Source: an uncultured Candidatus Melainabacteria bacterium
GTDB taxonomy: Bacteria > Cyanobacteriota > Vampirovibrionia > Gastranaerophilales > Gastranaerophilaceae
Length of the DNA stretch: 49,023 nt
Reading direction: 5' to 3'
Assembly: GCA_934754425.1 (NCBI GenBank)
Contig: CAKVIN010000017.1
Coordinates: forward strand, 1-49,023
Part shown: positions 26,122-36,500 of the stretch, piece after piece
Position numbering within the stretch: the stretch's first letter is position 1
How the letters are laid out: each line of letters starts with the position of its first letter
The notes under the pieces: model-generated
Database searches by the model: none
Told to the model about the DNA's origin: nothing
The model's input: the letters and a program-made list of their open reading frames with translations, nothing else
Made by a program: the position numbers and the translations under genes

Positions 26122-28170
26122 TTATTCACTTGCATAACCAAGAACTCTTACAAATTCACTCGTTGTAGTTCGACCCTCAATAATATGATTTAAACATGAA
26201 CTTCTAAGTGTTTTCATACCGGCAGCTACAGCTGCTTCTTCAATTTCAATATCATGCGCACCTTGTGCAATCAATTTTTTAATCTCTCTTGTTATAGGCA
26301 TAATTTCATAAATACCTAAACGTCCTGCATACCCGAGATAACCACATTCCTTACACCCTTTTTTACGATATAATTTTGTTTTTAACAACTGTTTTTGCAA
26401 ATCAGGATTTGTCGTAATATGTTTTACTTCTTCTTCAGAAGGTATATATTCTTCTTTACATTTATCACACAATTTTCTAACAAGTCTTTGTGCAATTACA
26501 CCTGTCAAAGTTGAAGATACCAAATAATCTTTCGCACCCATTTCAATCAAACGTGTTACAGTAGCTGCAGCAGAGTTTGTGTGAACAGTACTCAATACCA
26601 AGTGACCTGTTAGCGCAGCAGAAATAGCAACTTCTAATGTTTCGAAGTCACGAATTTCACCGATTAAGATAATATCAGGGTCTTGTCTTAAAATCGCTCT
26701 CATACAAGACGCAAAAGTAATATCAGCCTTAGCGTTAACCTGAGATTGATTAATACCTTCAAGCTTAATTTCTATCGGGTCTTCAATTGTTGTAATATTA
26801 ACATCTTCTTTGTTTAAAGCTTTCAGAATTGTATACAAAGTTGTTGTTTTACCGGAACCGGTTGGACCTGATGTTAAAATAATTCCATTCGGAGATTGAA
26901 CCATATCATAAATCTTCTGAACATCTTCATCAGAAGCACCCTGTATTACCATTTTCTCACCGGATGTTTTCAAACTGACTGCCGGTGCCAAAATACGAAT
27001 AACAACTTTTTCCTTACCGGAAACAGGCAACGTATTTATACGAAAGTCATACATTCTATCATTATATTTAATAGAAAAAGTACCATCTTGAGGTCTTCTA
27101 TGCTCAGCAATATTCATTCTTGCCAATACCTTAAATCTGGTAATAACCGCCTGTTCAATTGACCCCGGAATATCCAGAACTTTTTTTAAAATACCATCAG
27201 AACGAACCCTCACAACATAATAGCCAATACGAGGCTCAATATGAATATCGGAAGCTTTTGCATCAATTGCATCAGTAATAATTTTGTGTACAAATTTTGC
27301 AACATTACCGCTTGCATCCTGAAGTTCTTTTTCAACCTGTGTCCACAAAGATTCTTCATCTGTATATTGAGCAGCTTCTTCCTCAATGCTCTGAATAATA
27401 CGTTCTGTTTCTTTTGCTGTTTGTTCCGTTTTTCTTTTAACTAAAAATTCTTTTAAATATTTTTCGAATTCAAACGATGGAATACAATAAACATTCAAGG
27501 AACGCCCTGTTGATAATGAAACTTCTCTTATTGTATAGTTATCTCTCGGATTAACCATCGCAACGCCAAGTTTATTATCCTCCATTGACATAATCGCAAT
27601 TTGTTTTTTCTCAACAATGTCATCAGGAAGCATTTTTAAAAAAGTATTATCTGTCTTAATTTGACTTTTTGATATTACACCACAACCAAATTTTTTCTTT
27701 AAATAAGAAACAATTCTTTCATATGACAAATACTCTTTTTCGTACATAACAGTATCAAGAGGCACATGTTTTTCTCTTGAATACTTTTCACATTCTTGCA
27801 ATTGTTCTTGCGTAATCCAACCGATTGAAACCAAAATCTCTTCCGCTGAAGGTTCTTTAGCTGTAGCTTGAGCGGTTTGCATTTCATCTTTAACAACATC
27901 CTTAACAGGTTTTACAACCGAATTAAAAACATCGTTAAAATCATTTGTCACAAGTGGTATAAATTGCGGATTAAGATTTTGATATTTTTCTTTTATAATC
28001 GAAGCTACGCTATCTTTATTAGCGAACTTTGATTTATCTATGATTACATAAAAATCATTTTGTCTTTTATCTACTGGAATAAAACCTGATGATTCCATCA
28101 GGTTTAATTCGAAATTATTCAAGTATTCTTTTCTTATACTATTTTTTAATTTTTCCAGTTGATTAGACAT
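26122..28170 (-). CDS. pilB: Type IV pilus/type II secretion assembly ATPase
   Basis: 682 residues from the ATG at 28170, which lies 10 nt after the secretin stop; an earlier in-frame start at 28215 would overlap the secretin and is less likely. N-terminal MshEN-type domain (ILVSIGWITQEQLQECEKYSREK), then the GspE/PilB ATPase: Walker A SGPTGSGKTTTLYTIL, Asp box IEDPIEIKLEGINQSQVN, Walker B PDIILIGEIRDFETLE, His box STVHTNSA, and a C-terminal zinc knuckle (LCDKC...CKECGY). It powers pilin or pseudopilin assembly. Its intact motifs contrast with the degenerate paralogue downstream. Confidence 0.93.
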   Translation of the reverse strand: MSNQLEKLKNSIRKEYLNNFELNLMESSGFIPVDKRQNDFYVIIDKSKFANKDSVASIIKEKYQNLNPQFIPLVTNDFNDVFNSVVKPVKDVVKDEMQTAQATAKEPSAEEILVSIGWITQEQLQECEKYSREKHVPLDTVMYEKEYLSYERIVSYLKKKFGCGVISKSQIKTDNTFLKMLPDDIVEKKQIAIMSMEDNKLGVAMVNPRDNYTIREVSLSTGRSLNVYCIPSFEFEKYLKEFLVKRKTEQTAKETERIIQSIEEEAAQYTDEESLWTQVEKELQDASGNVAKFVHKIITDAIDAKASDIHIEPRIGYYVVRVRSDGILKKVLDIPGSIEQAVITRFKVLARMNIAEHRRPQDGTFSIKYNDRMYDFRINTLPVSGKEKVVIRILAPAVSLKTSGEKMVIQGASDEDVQKIYDMVQSPNGIILTSGPTGSGKTTTLYTILKALNKEDVNITTIEDPIEIKLEGINQSQVNAKADITFASCMRAILRQDPDIILIGEIRDFETLEVAISAALTGHLVLSTVHTNSAAATVTRLIEMGAKDYLVSSTLTGVIAQRLVRKLCDKCKEEYIPSEEEVKHITTNPDLQKQLLKTKLYRKKGCKECGYLGYAGRLGIYEIMPITREIKKLIAQGAHDIEIEEAAVAAGMKTLRSSCLNHIIEGRTTTSEFVRVLGYASE

Positions 28171-28180
28171 ACGCCATTTT

Positions 28181-30037
28181 CTATAAACTATCTGCAACAG
28201 ATCCTGCGCCATCATTGATGATATGAGGAGTCATCATAATAATAAGCTCAGTTTTTTGCTTAGATGTTGAAGTACCTCGGAAAGCTGCACCAATAATAGG
28301 TAAATCACCTAATACAGGAATTTTTCTTACTGTTTTTGCATCATTTTCCTGAATTAAACCACCAATTACGAGAGTTTCACCATCTTTTACTCTTACGTTC
28401 TTTAAGTCTAACTTTCTTCTGTTCATCAATGTTGCAACAATATCATTTTCTTTATCAACAGCACCTGGAGAAAGAATTTTTTCACCTTGTGTTACATAAT
28501 CAGGTTTTACATTTAAAGTTACATAACCGTCCGGAGAAATAAATGGTGTCAAAGATACTTTAATACCTTTATCTTTACCGATTGTATATGTTCTTTGCGC
28601 TGCACCTGTTGCACCTGAACCACTAGCAGTAGATGTTAAGTACTCAGAAGTTACTTTTTCTACATAATCTTGAGTTAAGTCAATTACTGACTCTTGACCA
28701 TTTGTAATCAAGATTTTTGGATTTGCAAGAACTCTACTCTTTGTATTTTCTATGATATAGTTCATTGTCCAAGTAATATATGCATTATTACCATACCAAC
28801 CTTCTTTTGCTTCATAGCCATCTTTTAATGAACCATCAGCTTGAACAATCTTCACCGGAATAAGTTGAGTTGTTCCTGGAGAAGAATCTCTACCACCGGA
28901 TGTTACACCACTTCCACCACTAAACTTGAAATTCCAAGCTCTTGAATTAACAGCCCAACTGTTTTCAAAAGTCTTACTTCCCATTTCATCTAATTCAACA
29001 ATAGAAATTTCCAAATAAGCTTGAGGTTGTTTTACATCATTTGTTTTTATAAATTGTTCAATCATTCTTTGTTGTTCAGCAGAACCACCAAGAACAGAAA
29101 TTGTACCTCTTTGTGTATAATAAGCTACTGATAAATTTTGTACATCAAATGGACTTGCAGCATTACCTTGTGCTGAGTTAGTTACCGTACAAGCTACAAT
29201 CCCTTCACCAAGCTTAATTTCACTTTCACTACCCTCTGCAGAAGCTGCTCCACCAGTAACTACACCGGCAGTACCCATTCCGGGAGCAGGAGCAATATCA
29301 CGAGAATCATCTGCTGAACTACCGCCATCAGATGAACCTTCAGAAACCCCAGTTGAAGGGAATAATGTTGAACAAATCATATTTGCCATTTCTGCTGGAG
29401 TTGTATGATTTACAGCAAAAGTTTTTGACAAAGGCTCTCTATCAAACTGTGCAATAACTTTTTCTACAATTGCTGCATCTGATTTCATACCAAATATAAT
29501 AATTTCGTTTGTAGCAGAATTTACTGTTGCAGCATCAACACCGGAAATTCCAGCTCTTTTCATTCCGAAAACATTCTTATTCAAGAAATTTGCAATCTTT
29601 GCTGCACTTACATATCTAACAGGAAATACCATCATCTCTTGTTTAGAGAAAGCAGCATTGTCAGGACTATTTTTTGATAATACTATCAATGTATTATTTT
29701 GAACATAATAATTTAAATTTGCAATTTGCAAAACTAAAGCAAATGCATCATTGATTGGCATATTTACCAAATCTAAAGTAACTTTTCCTGATACAGAATC
29801 ATGGAACACTATATTCATGCCTGCTTTATCAGCAAACATTCTCAAAACTTGTTTTACATCAGAATCTCTTAATGAAAGAGTAATATTACCATTTCTACTT
29901 GTAAGTTTTACGTTGCCTGATAAGGTCATATCAGAATAAGACTGAGCACTGCAGGTTAGTGGTGCAATACTAGAAGGTGTCATAAATGCCAATAACAAGG
30001 CAACTGACATTAATTTCTTTATATGACTATGTTTCAT
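28181..30037 (-). CDS. Secretin (PilQ/GspD) with N-terminal STN domain
   Basis: 618 residues. Signal peptide MKHSHIKKLMSVALLLAFMT..., then an STN domain (LRMFADKAGMNIVFHDSVSG, PINDAFALVLQIANLNYYVQ), one or two N domains, a Gly/Ser-rich loop with GGSSADDSRD, and the secretin core with SRVLANPKILITNGQESVIDL and the closing VKDGETLVIGGLIQEND...VRKIPVLGDLPIIGAAFRG (in part). It forms the outer-membrane channel. Its first ATG overlaps the preceding PilP-like gene by 4 bp. The presence of a secretin shows the organism has an outer membrane. Confidence 0.93.
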   Translation of the reverse strand: MKHSHIKKLMSVALLLAFMTPSSIAPLTCSAQSYSDMTLSGNVKLTSRNGNITLSLRDSDVKQVLRMFADKAGMNIVFHDSVSGKVTLDLVNMPINDAFALVLQIANLNYYVQNNTLIVLSKNSPDNAAFSKQEMMVFPVRYVSAAKIANFLNKNVFGMKRAGISGVDAATVNSATNEIIIFGMKSDAAIVEKVIAQFDREPLSKTFAVNHTTPAEMANMICSTLFPSTGVSEGSSDGGSSADDSRDIAPAPGMGTAGVVTGGAASAEGSESEIKLGEGIVACTVTNSAQGNAASPFDVQNLSVAYYTQRGTISVLGGSAEQQRMIEQFIKTNDVKQPQAYLEISIVELDEMGSKTFENSWAVNSRAWNFKFSGGSGVTSGGRDSSPGTTQLIPVKIVQADGSLKDGYEAKEGWYGNNAYITWTMNYIIENTKSRVLANPKILITNGQESVIDLTQDYVEKVTSEYLTSTASGSGATGAAQRTYTIGKDKGIKVSLTPFISPDGYVTLNVKPDYVTQGEKILSPGAVDKENDIVATLMNRRKLDLKNVRVKDGETLVIGGLIQENDAKTVRKIPVLGDLPIIGAAFRGTSTSKQKTELIIMMTPHIINDGAGSVADSL

Positions 30038-30711
30038 CTTCTTTCCCCTCCGAATTTTTTGTTTAAGTTGGAAATATCATTGTGATTGACAGAACCTTCT
30101 GTCAAAATTTGCCCGATACCGGCTTTATAAGTATTGCTACCTAATTTTACTGTAACACTATCTTGAGCAATGTTAAGAACTTTGTAATTGTTAACAACAT
30201 CACCTTTTTTAACTAAATAATCGTTACCTTCGATATTTAATATAGCTGAAGGACTGTATTTATCATACAAAATACCTGAAACAACTGTATCCATAACCTT
30301 CGCCGCATCAGAATTTTCATTAACAAACTCTGGTGGTTCAAGTAAATCAAATTTTGGAACATCATTTACAATTGGCGGTTTTCCACTCAAATCACGATAT
30401 GGAACAAAAGGATTCGCTTTAACAATTCCTGATGGTATCGCTATCGTATTTTTCTTAGAATCTACAGCCGTGGCAGGTGCTGATGCCATTGCCAATACAC
30501 TCTCTTCACTCAACTCTACATTATCAATTCCTTTTAGCATGTAACCAATCGCAACAACGGGTATAACGATGAATACAAAAATAATCGAAACCAATATTTT
30601 AGGAGTGAATGTAGCACCTTTTCCACTGACTCTGGCGATTAATTCATCTGCCGTTAAAGTCAGACCTTGAACAGGTTTTTCTTTTTTCTTCATATAATTG
30701 CGCATATTCAT
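30034..30711 (-). CDS. PilP/GspC-like inner-membrane partner of the secretin
   Basis: 225 residues with a single N-terminal membrane span (about 38-61, ILVSIIFVFIVIPVVAIGYML), a Pro-rich periplasmic linker (ANPFVPYRDL) and a C-terminal beta domain (VSGILYDKYSPSAILNIEGN, YLVKKGDVVNNYKVLNIAQD, VTVKLGSN) matching the homology region of PilP/GspC proteins that contact the secretin N domains. It is the first gene of the minus-strand pilus/secretion operon and overlaps the secretin gene by 4 bp. ATGs at residues 1, 3 and 7 are possible starts. Confidence 0.75.
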   Translation of the reverse strand: MNMRNYMKKKEKPVQGLTLTADELIARVSGKGATFTPKILVSIIFVFIVIPVVAIGYMLKGIDNVELSEESVLAMASAPATAVDSKKNTIAIPSGIVKANPFVPYRDLSGKPPIVNDVPKFDLLEPPEFVNENSDAAKVMDTVVSGILYDKYSPSAILNIEGNDYLVKKGDVVNNYKVLNIAQDSVTVKLGSNTYKAGIGQILTEGSVNHNDISNLNKKFGGERR

Positions 30712-30904
30712 ATACTTCTAACTATTAAATTGCTTCTCTCATCAAATATTTTACAATAAGTATTACGTTATTAAAATCCTATGTTTATACTATTCTATTC
30801 AAGTTTGCGCTCTAATTTTCACTAAAATCCCTTAACACAAACCTAATTAAATAATAACATATTTTTATCAGATTGCAAACTTTCTTAAATTTAGTATACA
30901 AAAG

Positions 30905-32710
30905 TTAACCTTCGTCTTCAAGACTTAATACCGCCATAAATGCTTCTTGCGGAACTTCTACACGTCCAATAGCTTTCATACGTTTTTTACCTTTTTTCTG
31001 TTTTTCAAGAAGTTTACGTTTACGTGAAATATCACCGCCATAACATTTATCCAAAACGCTTTTTCTTAACGCTTTAATATTTGTTCTGGCAATAACTCTT
31101 CCGCCAATTGCAGCTTGAATAGGAACTTCAAACATCTGACGTGGAATAATGGTTTTTAATTTTTCTGTTAATTTTTGTCCGATATAATATGCATTATCTT
31201 CGTGACAAATTACAGAAAGTGCGTCAACAACTTCGCCGGCAAGCATTACATCAAGCTTGATAAGCTTAGAGCGTTTGTAATCTTGAAATTCATAATCAAG
31301 GCTTGCATAACCTTTTGAACGAGATTTCAATTGGTCATAAAAATCTGTAATAACTTCGCTCAAAGGCAAGTGATAAATTAAATCAACACGAACTTTATCA
31401 AAGTAATTCATGTTAATAAAAATACCACGTTTAGTTTGACACAAATCCATCAATGTTCCGACATATTCATTTGGAGTAATGATAGAAACTTTAACATAAG
31501 GCTCTTCTATATAATCTCTATATTGAGCAGCAGGAAGGTTTGCAGGGTTGTCAATCTCTACAACTTCACCATTGGTTTTGTGGACTTTATAAACAACCGA
31601 TGGTGCAGTCGTTACAATAGAAAGATTGTATTCCCTTTCCAATCTTTCTTGAGCAATTTCCATGTGCAACATGCCCAAGAAACCGCAACGGAAACCAAAA
31701 CCTAAAGCACTTGATGTTTCTGGTTCAAACGTGATTGAACTGTCACTTAATTTCAATTTTTCTAAAGCTTCTTTAAGTTCATGATAATCCTCATTATCTA
31801 CAGGATACATGCCGGAAAATACCATTGGTAAAGCTTCTTTGTACCCAGGGAGCGGCTCATCTGCCGGAGCTTCAACATGAGTAACAGTATCACCTACAAA
31901 TCTGGTAATTTCTTTTATAGAACCGGCAAAATAACCTACGTCACCGCATACAAGCTCTTCTACTTGAACTCTATGTGGTGTTAAATAGCCAAGTTCAGTG
32001 ATTTCATATTCTTTTCCGGAAGCCATAAACTTAACTTTGTCACCAAGCTTCATTTTGCCATCCATAATTTTAAAGAAACACAATGTTCCTAAATATGGGT
32101 CATACGCACTGTCGAAAACTAAAGCCCTTAGAGGTTTTTCTGTAGTATCAACCGGTGGCGGAACAAATTTAACAATAGCTTCTAAAACATCTCCAATATT
32201 AAGCCCTGTTTTAGCACTAACAGGAATTGCCATTGATGTGTCAATTCCCAAGATTTCTTCAATTTCTTCTTTAACTCTATCTACATCTGCAGAAGGAAGG
32301 TCGATTTTATTGATTACAGGAATAATTTCCAAATTCTGTTCAATTGCCATATAAACATTGGCTAAAGTTTGAGCTTCTACACCTTGTGTTGCGTCAACTA
32401 TAAGTAAAGCGCCTTCGCAAGCCGCAAGGGAACGTGAAACTTCGTAAGAAAAATCAACGTGCCCCGGAGTATCAATCAAGTTAAAAATATATTTTTCGCC
32501 ATTTTTAGCGGTATAATTCATTCTTGCGGCATTAAGCTTAATCGTAATACCACGTTCTCGCTCAATGTCCATTGTATCAAGCAACTGCGCCTGCATATCA
32601 CGTTGCGCAATTGTTCCAGTTGCTTCTAAAAGTCTATCTGCAAGGGTTGATTTCCCATGATCTATGTGTGCAATAATGCAAAAATTTCGTACGTTATCTC
32701 TATATTTCAT
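30905..32710 (-). CDS. lepA: Translational GTPase LepA (elongation factor 4)
   Basis: 601 residues from the ATG at 32710 (NVRNFCIIAHIDHGKSTLADRLLE), matching family N-termini; an in-frame ATG at 32737 adds nine unlikely residues and lies upstream of the -10 box. G motifs are intact: HIDHGKST, DTPGHVDFSYEVSRSLAACE, NKIDLPSAD. The C-terminal domain ends GRVEVPQEAFMAVL. LepA is a ribosome-associated GTPase implicated in initiation or back-translocation. The ITIKLNAARMNY stretch resembles cyanobacterial LepA. No Shine-Dalgarno is present, consistent with a leaderless mRNA. Confidence 0.95.
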   Translation of the reverse strand: MKYRDNVRNFCIIAHIDHGKSTLADRLLEATGTIAQRDMQAQLLDTMDIERERGITIKLNAARMNYTAKNGEKYIFNLIDTPGHVDFSYEVSRSLAACEGALLIVDATQGVEAQTLANVYMAIEQNLEIIPVINKIDLPSADVDRVKEEIEEILGIDTSMAIPVSAKTGLNIGDVLEAIVKFVPPPVDTTEKPLRALVFDSAYDPYLGTLCFFKIMDGKMKLGDKVKFMASGKEYEITELGYLTPHRVQVEELVCGDVGYFAGSIKEITRFVGDTVTHVEAPADEPLPGYKEALPMVFSGMYPVDNEDYHELKEALEKLKLSDSSITFEPETSSALGFGFRCGFLGMLHMEIAQERLEREYNLSIVTTAPSVVYKVHKTNGEVVEIDNPANLPAAQYRDYIEEPYVKVSIITPNEYVGTLMDLCQTKRGIFINMNYFDKVRVDLIYHLPLSEVITDFYDQLKSRSKGYASLDYEFQDYKRSKLIKLDVMLAGEVVDALSVICHEDNAYYIGQKLTEKLKTIIPRQMFEVPIQAAIGGRVIARTNIKALRKSVLDKCYGGDISRKRKLLEKQKKGKKRMKAIGRVEVPQEAFMAVLSLEDEG

Positions 32711-32719
32711 AATGTAATT

Positions 32720-32747
32720 ATTATATATGAAACACATTGTAGGGCAA
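32720..32747 (-). promoter_or_regulatory. Promoter of lepA giving a near-leaderless transcript
   Basis: On the minus strand TTGCCC (32742-32747) and TATAAT (32720-32725) are separated by 16 bp. The -10 ends 9 nt before the lepA ATG, so transcription would begin about 0-4 nt upstream of the start codon. Confidence 0.5.
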
Positions 32748-32750
32748 ATT

Positions 32751-33305
32751 CTAATGATATTTTCTATACAAAAGTTTTAAATCTTCGTTTGTCAAAAATT
32801 GCATTGTGTCTAAATCATAAGGATACATAATACTTTTTGGAACGTCAGAGTGTCCTAAACCGATTGCGTGTCCGGCTTCGTGTAACATTACACCATAAAT
32901 ATTTTCTTTTGGTCTTGTAACAATTTTTCGGATATATTGTCCGCCTTCAAATTTTCGCACATATTGTTTTGTGCCGATTGTAACAAAAGATTTATAATAA
33001 TTCCCGCCACGAGTCATAGTTTCTGTACAACCAACAGCATTTGCATCATTACAATTTGCAACAAAATCAACAAATTCGACTTCAATATTAGCATTGCTCG
33101 GACTATCAACAAAACTGAAACGAACAGTTGAATTAGATTTCTTTTCCCAAGCCATAAATGCTTGCTTCATTAACGTACTCATCTGTCCATACTGCGGAAC
33201 ATATACGTAAATCGGCTGCCCAACCCACCTTGGACGTTCAAACGCAAAACAAACACTAACTGTAAACACAAAAACCACGCATAATAACAATAAAACTTTT
33301 TTCAT
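32751..33305 (-). CDS. Secreted matrixin-type zinc metalloprotease
   Basis: 184 residues with a clear signal peptide (KKVLLLLCVVFVFTVSVCFA) and a small metzincin domain. The zinc site HEAGHAIGLGH is followed by the Met-turn region SIMYP, as in matrixins (MMP-like). Two Cys (NCNDANAVGC) could form a disulfide. It probably acts outside the cytoplasm on protein substrates. The gene lies between lepA and the inserted R-M gene; the 26-bp repeat abutting its ATG matches the fabF 3' end, so it once directly followed fabF with a gap of a few bases. Confidence 0.88.
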   Translation of the reverse strand: MKKVLLLLCVVFVFTVSVCFAFERPRWVGQPIYVYVPQYGQMSTLMKQAFMAWEKKSNSTVRFSFVDSPSNANIEVEFVDFVANCNDANAVGCTETMTRGGNYYKSFVTIGTKQYVRKFEGGQYIRKIVTRPKENIYGVMLHEAGHAIGLGHSDVPKSIMYPYDLDTMQFLTNEDLKLLYRKYH

Positions 33306-33330
33306 AAACCTAAACCCTCTTCAAAATTAT
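33305..33330. repeat. Direct repeat copy A: duplicated fabF 3' end next to the matrixin start
   Basis: 26 bp matching 37279-37304 with one mismatch; the exact core is TAAACCCTCTTCAAAATTAT (33311-33330). Read on the minus strand it encodes the last residues of the FabF-like protein (IILKRV) followed by a TAG stop, then GTTT and the matrixin ATG. Confidence 0.88.
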
Positions 33331-33353
33331 AATGTACATTTGTAAATTTGTAA

Positions 33354-33566
33354 AATAATTTTAATAAAATTAAGATTAAAGTAGATTCTATTGATTTACC
33401 CATCTTGAAAGAATCAATAAAATCAATCTATCTTGGTGCCAAAACAAAAGATAACGATAAACAAGAAGTAATCACTCTTACAAAAAATATCAGCAATTCT
33501 ATAAAAATCTTTCAAGCAAAAAAAGCAAGCGATTCTTATAAATTATATTTTGAAGAATTATTTTAA
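33354..33566 (+). pseudogene. Start-less ORF remnant of unknown origin
   Basis: About 70 open codons on the plus strand, ending at TAA 33564-33566 and following an in-frame TAA at 33351. There is no ATG or GTG, and translation (e.g. SIDLPILKESIKSIYLGAKT, SNSIKIFQAKKASDSYKLYF) has the composition of a real protein C-terminus. It runs opposite to its neighbours and its end overlaps the R-M gene by 9 bp. It is probably the 3' end of a gene carried in and truncated with the R-M unit. Family not recognised. Confidence 0.45.
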
Positions 33567-36500
33567 ATATTTGTCTAAAATTTCTTGTTTTTGTTGTTTA
33601 GAATTGTCAATAATTGCCTGTGCTTCTACAATTTGTTTTTCTAATTTTTCAATTTTAGCAACTATTTTTTGTTGTTCTGGAAATGAAGGGACAGGAATTG
33701 TAATTCCTGAGACTCTATCTATAGAAGCTCGTTTTGTTCTTGAAAAACCGAATTGTTTCCCTTCGTTATTTAATGCGAAAGCAAGATATTTTTCTAGTAT
33801 AAATTGCTTTTTTAGTATTTTTATTATGCCACAATGGTCAGTTGGGTAAAAAGGAATGTTGGCTGGAATTATATTAGTCATCCAATCACCATCAATGCCC
33901 CAAATAACCGAAGGGGTATCAAATTTATTTATTAATAAATTATTGACATAGCCAAATGGTTCAAAAACATTTGCACTATAAACAGGGTATCTTCCTCCCT
34001 CTATTAAATCAGAATTTAAAACTCGCTTACCAATAGACAATTCAAAGATTGAAGTATCACCTAATCTAATTTTACTTGTTGCTGAAACATACAAATTGTT
34101 TAATAATTCATATATTTTATTATTAGTTACACTGATTTTAGTAATAATTTTTTTCTTTTTTTGTTCGTTTTTTTCAACTTCAGCAACAATTTTTTGCTGA
34201 ATGTCTATTGGAGGAAGTGGAATTTTTATTTTCTTTATATCGTCGCTATAAACATGTGGTTGGGCATTACCTTTTTGTAAGTCATAAACAACTTCCTGTA
34301 AAGTTTTTAATTCTTCATAAATATATCTAATGCTAACTGTTTTTTCATCGTTAGATTGTATCGTAGAACAATCTGAAGCCCAAATAGGTTTGTCCCAAAA
34401 ATTTACAAAACCTGCATTTGCACCTGAGGCACTAACTGTAATAACATTTGCTTCCCTGTTAGCAACATTATGAAGATATGCAAAATCTATTCCACCAGCA
34501 ACTACAGGAATATTTCCCTTTTGTGTTTGTTGCTTGGTAATACTTTTACCTTTTTCAAAAATTAAGCCACTAATATTACCTAACTCTGTAATATCCCATT
34601 TACTCTCAATTTTTATTTTTTTTTTAGCTTTTACATTTATAAATTTTTCAAAATCTACTCTATCAAAAGTCATCATATCAAGCAAATTAACCCTTGAAAT
34701 ATTATCTTTTAATGAATCATCAATTTCTGATGTTGTATCACCATTAAATGCTCTATAAACATATGTACTTGCTTTTTGTGGATTGTCGAAAATGTTCATA
34801 TCAAACAAATGAGTACACTCGTCTATAGATTTTCCTCTTTGTATTGCATGAATTCCTTCCGAACCTCTACGATTAGAAAATTCATAACCTAAAAATTGTT
34901 TTTCAGCATCTTTTTCACCAGTCTTAATAGTTACAATTTTTTGAGGATAAGCTAATATAAAGTAATAAAGTTTTTCTTTTTCAATTTCTAAAACTTTATT
35001 CCAAAAGTCCTTTTCAGATTTTGATTTAATTTTTTGTGAATATTCTTTAAAAATATCATGCTTTTCAACTTTATCATTAGGTTCTTTGTTTAACAAAGTT
35101 AAATAATCATCAATAGTTAAATTTTCCCAAACATAATTAACATATTTAGATACAGGAGTTTCAATATTATTAATTGTTACATCATTTTTATCCGCAAAGA
35201 ATTTATCAACTGATTTTTGAAGATTTATGCAATCGTAGTTATTTCTTCTTCTCAAGAACAATACAACAGTATTTGTACCCGTTGCCATAAATGTATTTGA
35301 GCCTAATTCTGTTATAGCAACAATTTCAAAATATTTTAACAACAACTCTCTTGTTTTTGTATAAATACCTGTGTTAGTTAGAATTGAACTTGGTAAAATT
35401 ACACCTGCAATACCACCATCTTTCAGTAATTGTTTTGTTCTTTCAACGAATAAGCACTCAATTTCTGAACTATTATCGGTTAGGCAATTATACAAATCAA
35501 AATCTTTTTCTGTGTAAAATTCCCTTGTAGTTTGTTTAAATGATGAAACAGAATAAGGTGGATTTGAAAGAATTATATCAAATTGTTGATTATCTTTAGA
35601 TTTATCATCTTCTTTTCTTAAAATACCTTTATAATCTTTTGTATTTGCAAAATTTCCTAAGCCATCACTTAAAATTACATTAGCTAAACCATCACCATGT
35701 AAATAGCAGCCAACTTTACCTACTTTAACGAGACGGTAATCTTTTTCAATGCCATAAATATATTTAGTTGCCCACTCATAATTTGCATTTTGCCAAAACA
35801 TTAAATCTTTTTTTGTTCCTAGAATATATTTGTTAGGGTCTTTTTGGTCTATGATGTTTTGAACTTCATGCATATATTCGGTTATAAAATGTCCGCTGCC
35901 TGCTGCATAATCAATCATATATGGCAACAATTCACCGTTTTTTGATTTTAAATGTTCATCAATGATTTTTTCTAATGGCAAACTTTTAATAATAAATTGT
36001 GCAATTGGAACAGGTGTAAAAAATTGACCTGCTTCTTGTTTTAAACCTGTTGTTAAAAGCAATTCAAAGAAATCGGATAAATATTGTTGACGTTTGTTAT
36101 ATCTTATACGATAACCTTGTAAAAGCTCAACAACTTCTTTTACAATTTTTGCATTTTCAACAAAAGAATCATGATCATAAACCTCTTTTATTGCAAATTC
36201 ATTGTTCTTTTCAAGTCTTAAACGATTAATTTGTTCTTTTAATTCTTTTCTAGTATTTTCATCAAGGAATTTGTATTTATTTTCAAATTCTTCATTATTA
36301 AAATCACTAACTTTGCGATCAAGAAAATTAAGCATACCATTTTTGTATAAATCAGTTAAACGTAACTGAAATTTTACATGGTTATCAAAACCCTCTTTCC
36401 ATTGAAAATCTAGTTCTTCACCCTCTTGCTTAGATGTTTCATCATAAACTTTACATAAAAATAAAGTAAATATTTTATTAAATGCATTTCCTTTATCAGA

